Made by a program: the position numbers and the translations under genes. The notes under the pieces were generated by a model. It did no database searches. It saw nothing but the letters and a program-made list of their open reading frames with translations, and was not told where the DNA came from. A DNA stretch of 5,990 nucleotides. Origin: JBHIBR01 sp046759145 [NCBI: Nitrospinota bacterium]. Its GTDB lineage: Bacteria > UBA8248. The stretch is taken from positions 1 through 5,990 of the forward strand of contig JBHIBR010000126.1 of the NCBI GenBank assembly GCA_046759145.1, given 5' to 3'. Shown piece after piece: positions 5,765-5,990 of the stretch. Each line of letters opens with the position of its first letter. Position 1 is the stretch's first letter.

Positions 5765-5990
5765 TCATCCTTCCAGCTTGACACCCATCCACTCCTCGAA
5801 CAGACAGGCCAGCCGGGTGTGGTCCGCATCTGGGCCCTCGAGGCGCACGCCGTGCTGGAGCACCTGGGCGGTGAGGTTCGCAAAGAGGGCCATCACCCCC
5901 TGCTCGCGGGCGAGTTGGACGCACATCTGGAGGTCCTTATGCTGGAGGCCCAGGCTGAAGCCCGAACCGAAGGTGCGGGGGAGGATGTGC
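5765..5990 (-). CDS. 3-hydroxyisobutyrate dehydrogenase-like NAD(P)-dependent oxidoreductase, C-terminal part only
   Basis: Only the last 74 codons are inside the window; the frame enters from the right edge and ends with TGA at 5767-5765. The visible segment has the pattern of the helical C-terminal domain of beta-hydroxyacid dehydrogenases: FGSGFSLGLQHKDLQMCVQL, where the F-x-L-x-L-x-x-KDL-x-x-x element is characteristic, followed by AREQGVMALFANLTAQVLQH and a short EEWMGVKLEG end. Family members oxidise 3-hydroxy acids such as 3-hydroxyisobutyrate or tartronate semialdehyde using NAD(P). The Rossmann domain and catalytic lysine lie outside the window, so the substrate cannot be told. It precedes the lipoprotein gene with a gap of about 21 bases. 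Being a fragment of one domain, the assignment is moderate. Confidence 0.75.
   Translation of the reverse strand, partial: HILPRTFGSGFSLGLQHKDLQMCVQLAREQGVMALFANLTAQVLQHGVRLEGPDADHTRLACLFEEWMGVKLEG

Overview
The window is a compact, high-GC bacterial stretch in which every supported gene lies on the minus strand. Read in the direction of transcription (high to low coordinate), the order is: the C-terminal end of a 3-hydroxyisobutyrate dehydrogenase-like oxidoreductase (cut by the right edge), a small PEGA-type lipoprotein, rplU (L21), rpmA (L27), obgE (GTPase), proB, proA, nadD, and rsfS (cut by the left edge). Coding density is very high, and no gene-free stretch is longer than about 70 bases. 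No RNA gene, mobile element, CRISPR array or phage feature is visible.

The block rplU-rpmA-obgE-proB-proA-nadD-rsfS is a known conserved neighbourhood in several GC-rich, Gram-negative-type lineages (Deltaproteobacteria such as Geobacter, and related phyla such as Methylomirabilota/NC10 or Rokubacteria). A lipobox-bearing lipoprotein and an L27 without the Firmicutes N-terminal extension fit a diderm. The phylum is inference only. L21 and L27 are large-subunit proteins, ObgE and RsfS act in 50S maturation and silencing, ProB and ProA make the first two steps of proline synthesis, and NadD makes deamido-NAD. The cluster therefore joins ribosome assembly to two biosynthetic pathways.

The genes from rplU to rsfS probably form one operon. 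A sigma70-like promoter sits in the short gap between the lipoprotein gene and rplU. ProB/ProA and NadD/RsfS overlap by 4 bases (GTGA and ATGA), NadD starts inside the end of proA, and the rplU-rpmA and rpmA-obgE gaps are 47 and 30 bases. The two rightmost genes (dehydrogenase and lipoprotein, about 21 bases apart) look like the end of a preceding transcription unit.

I see no undescribed system here. The points worth a second look are small: proB has a good Shine-Dalgarno but no usable start codon after it; ObgE carries TKLD instead of NKxD in its G4 motif; a run of 8 G lies between the -35 and -10 of the rplU promoter; a run of 9 G lies inside nadD; and a short perfect hairpin separates the ribosomal protein genes from obgE.
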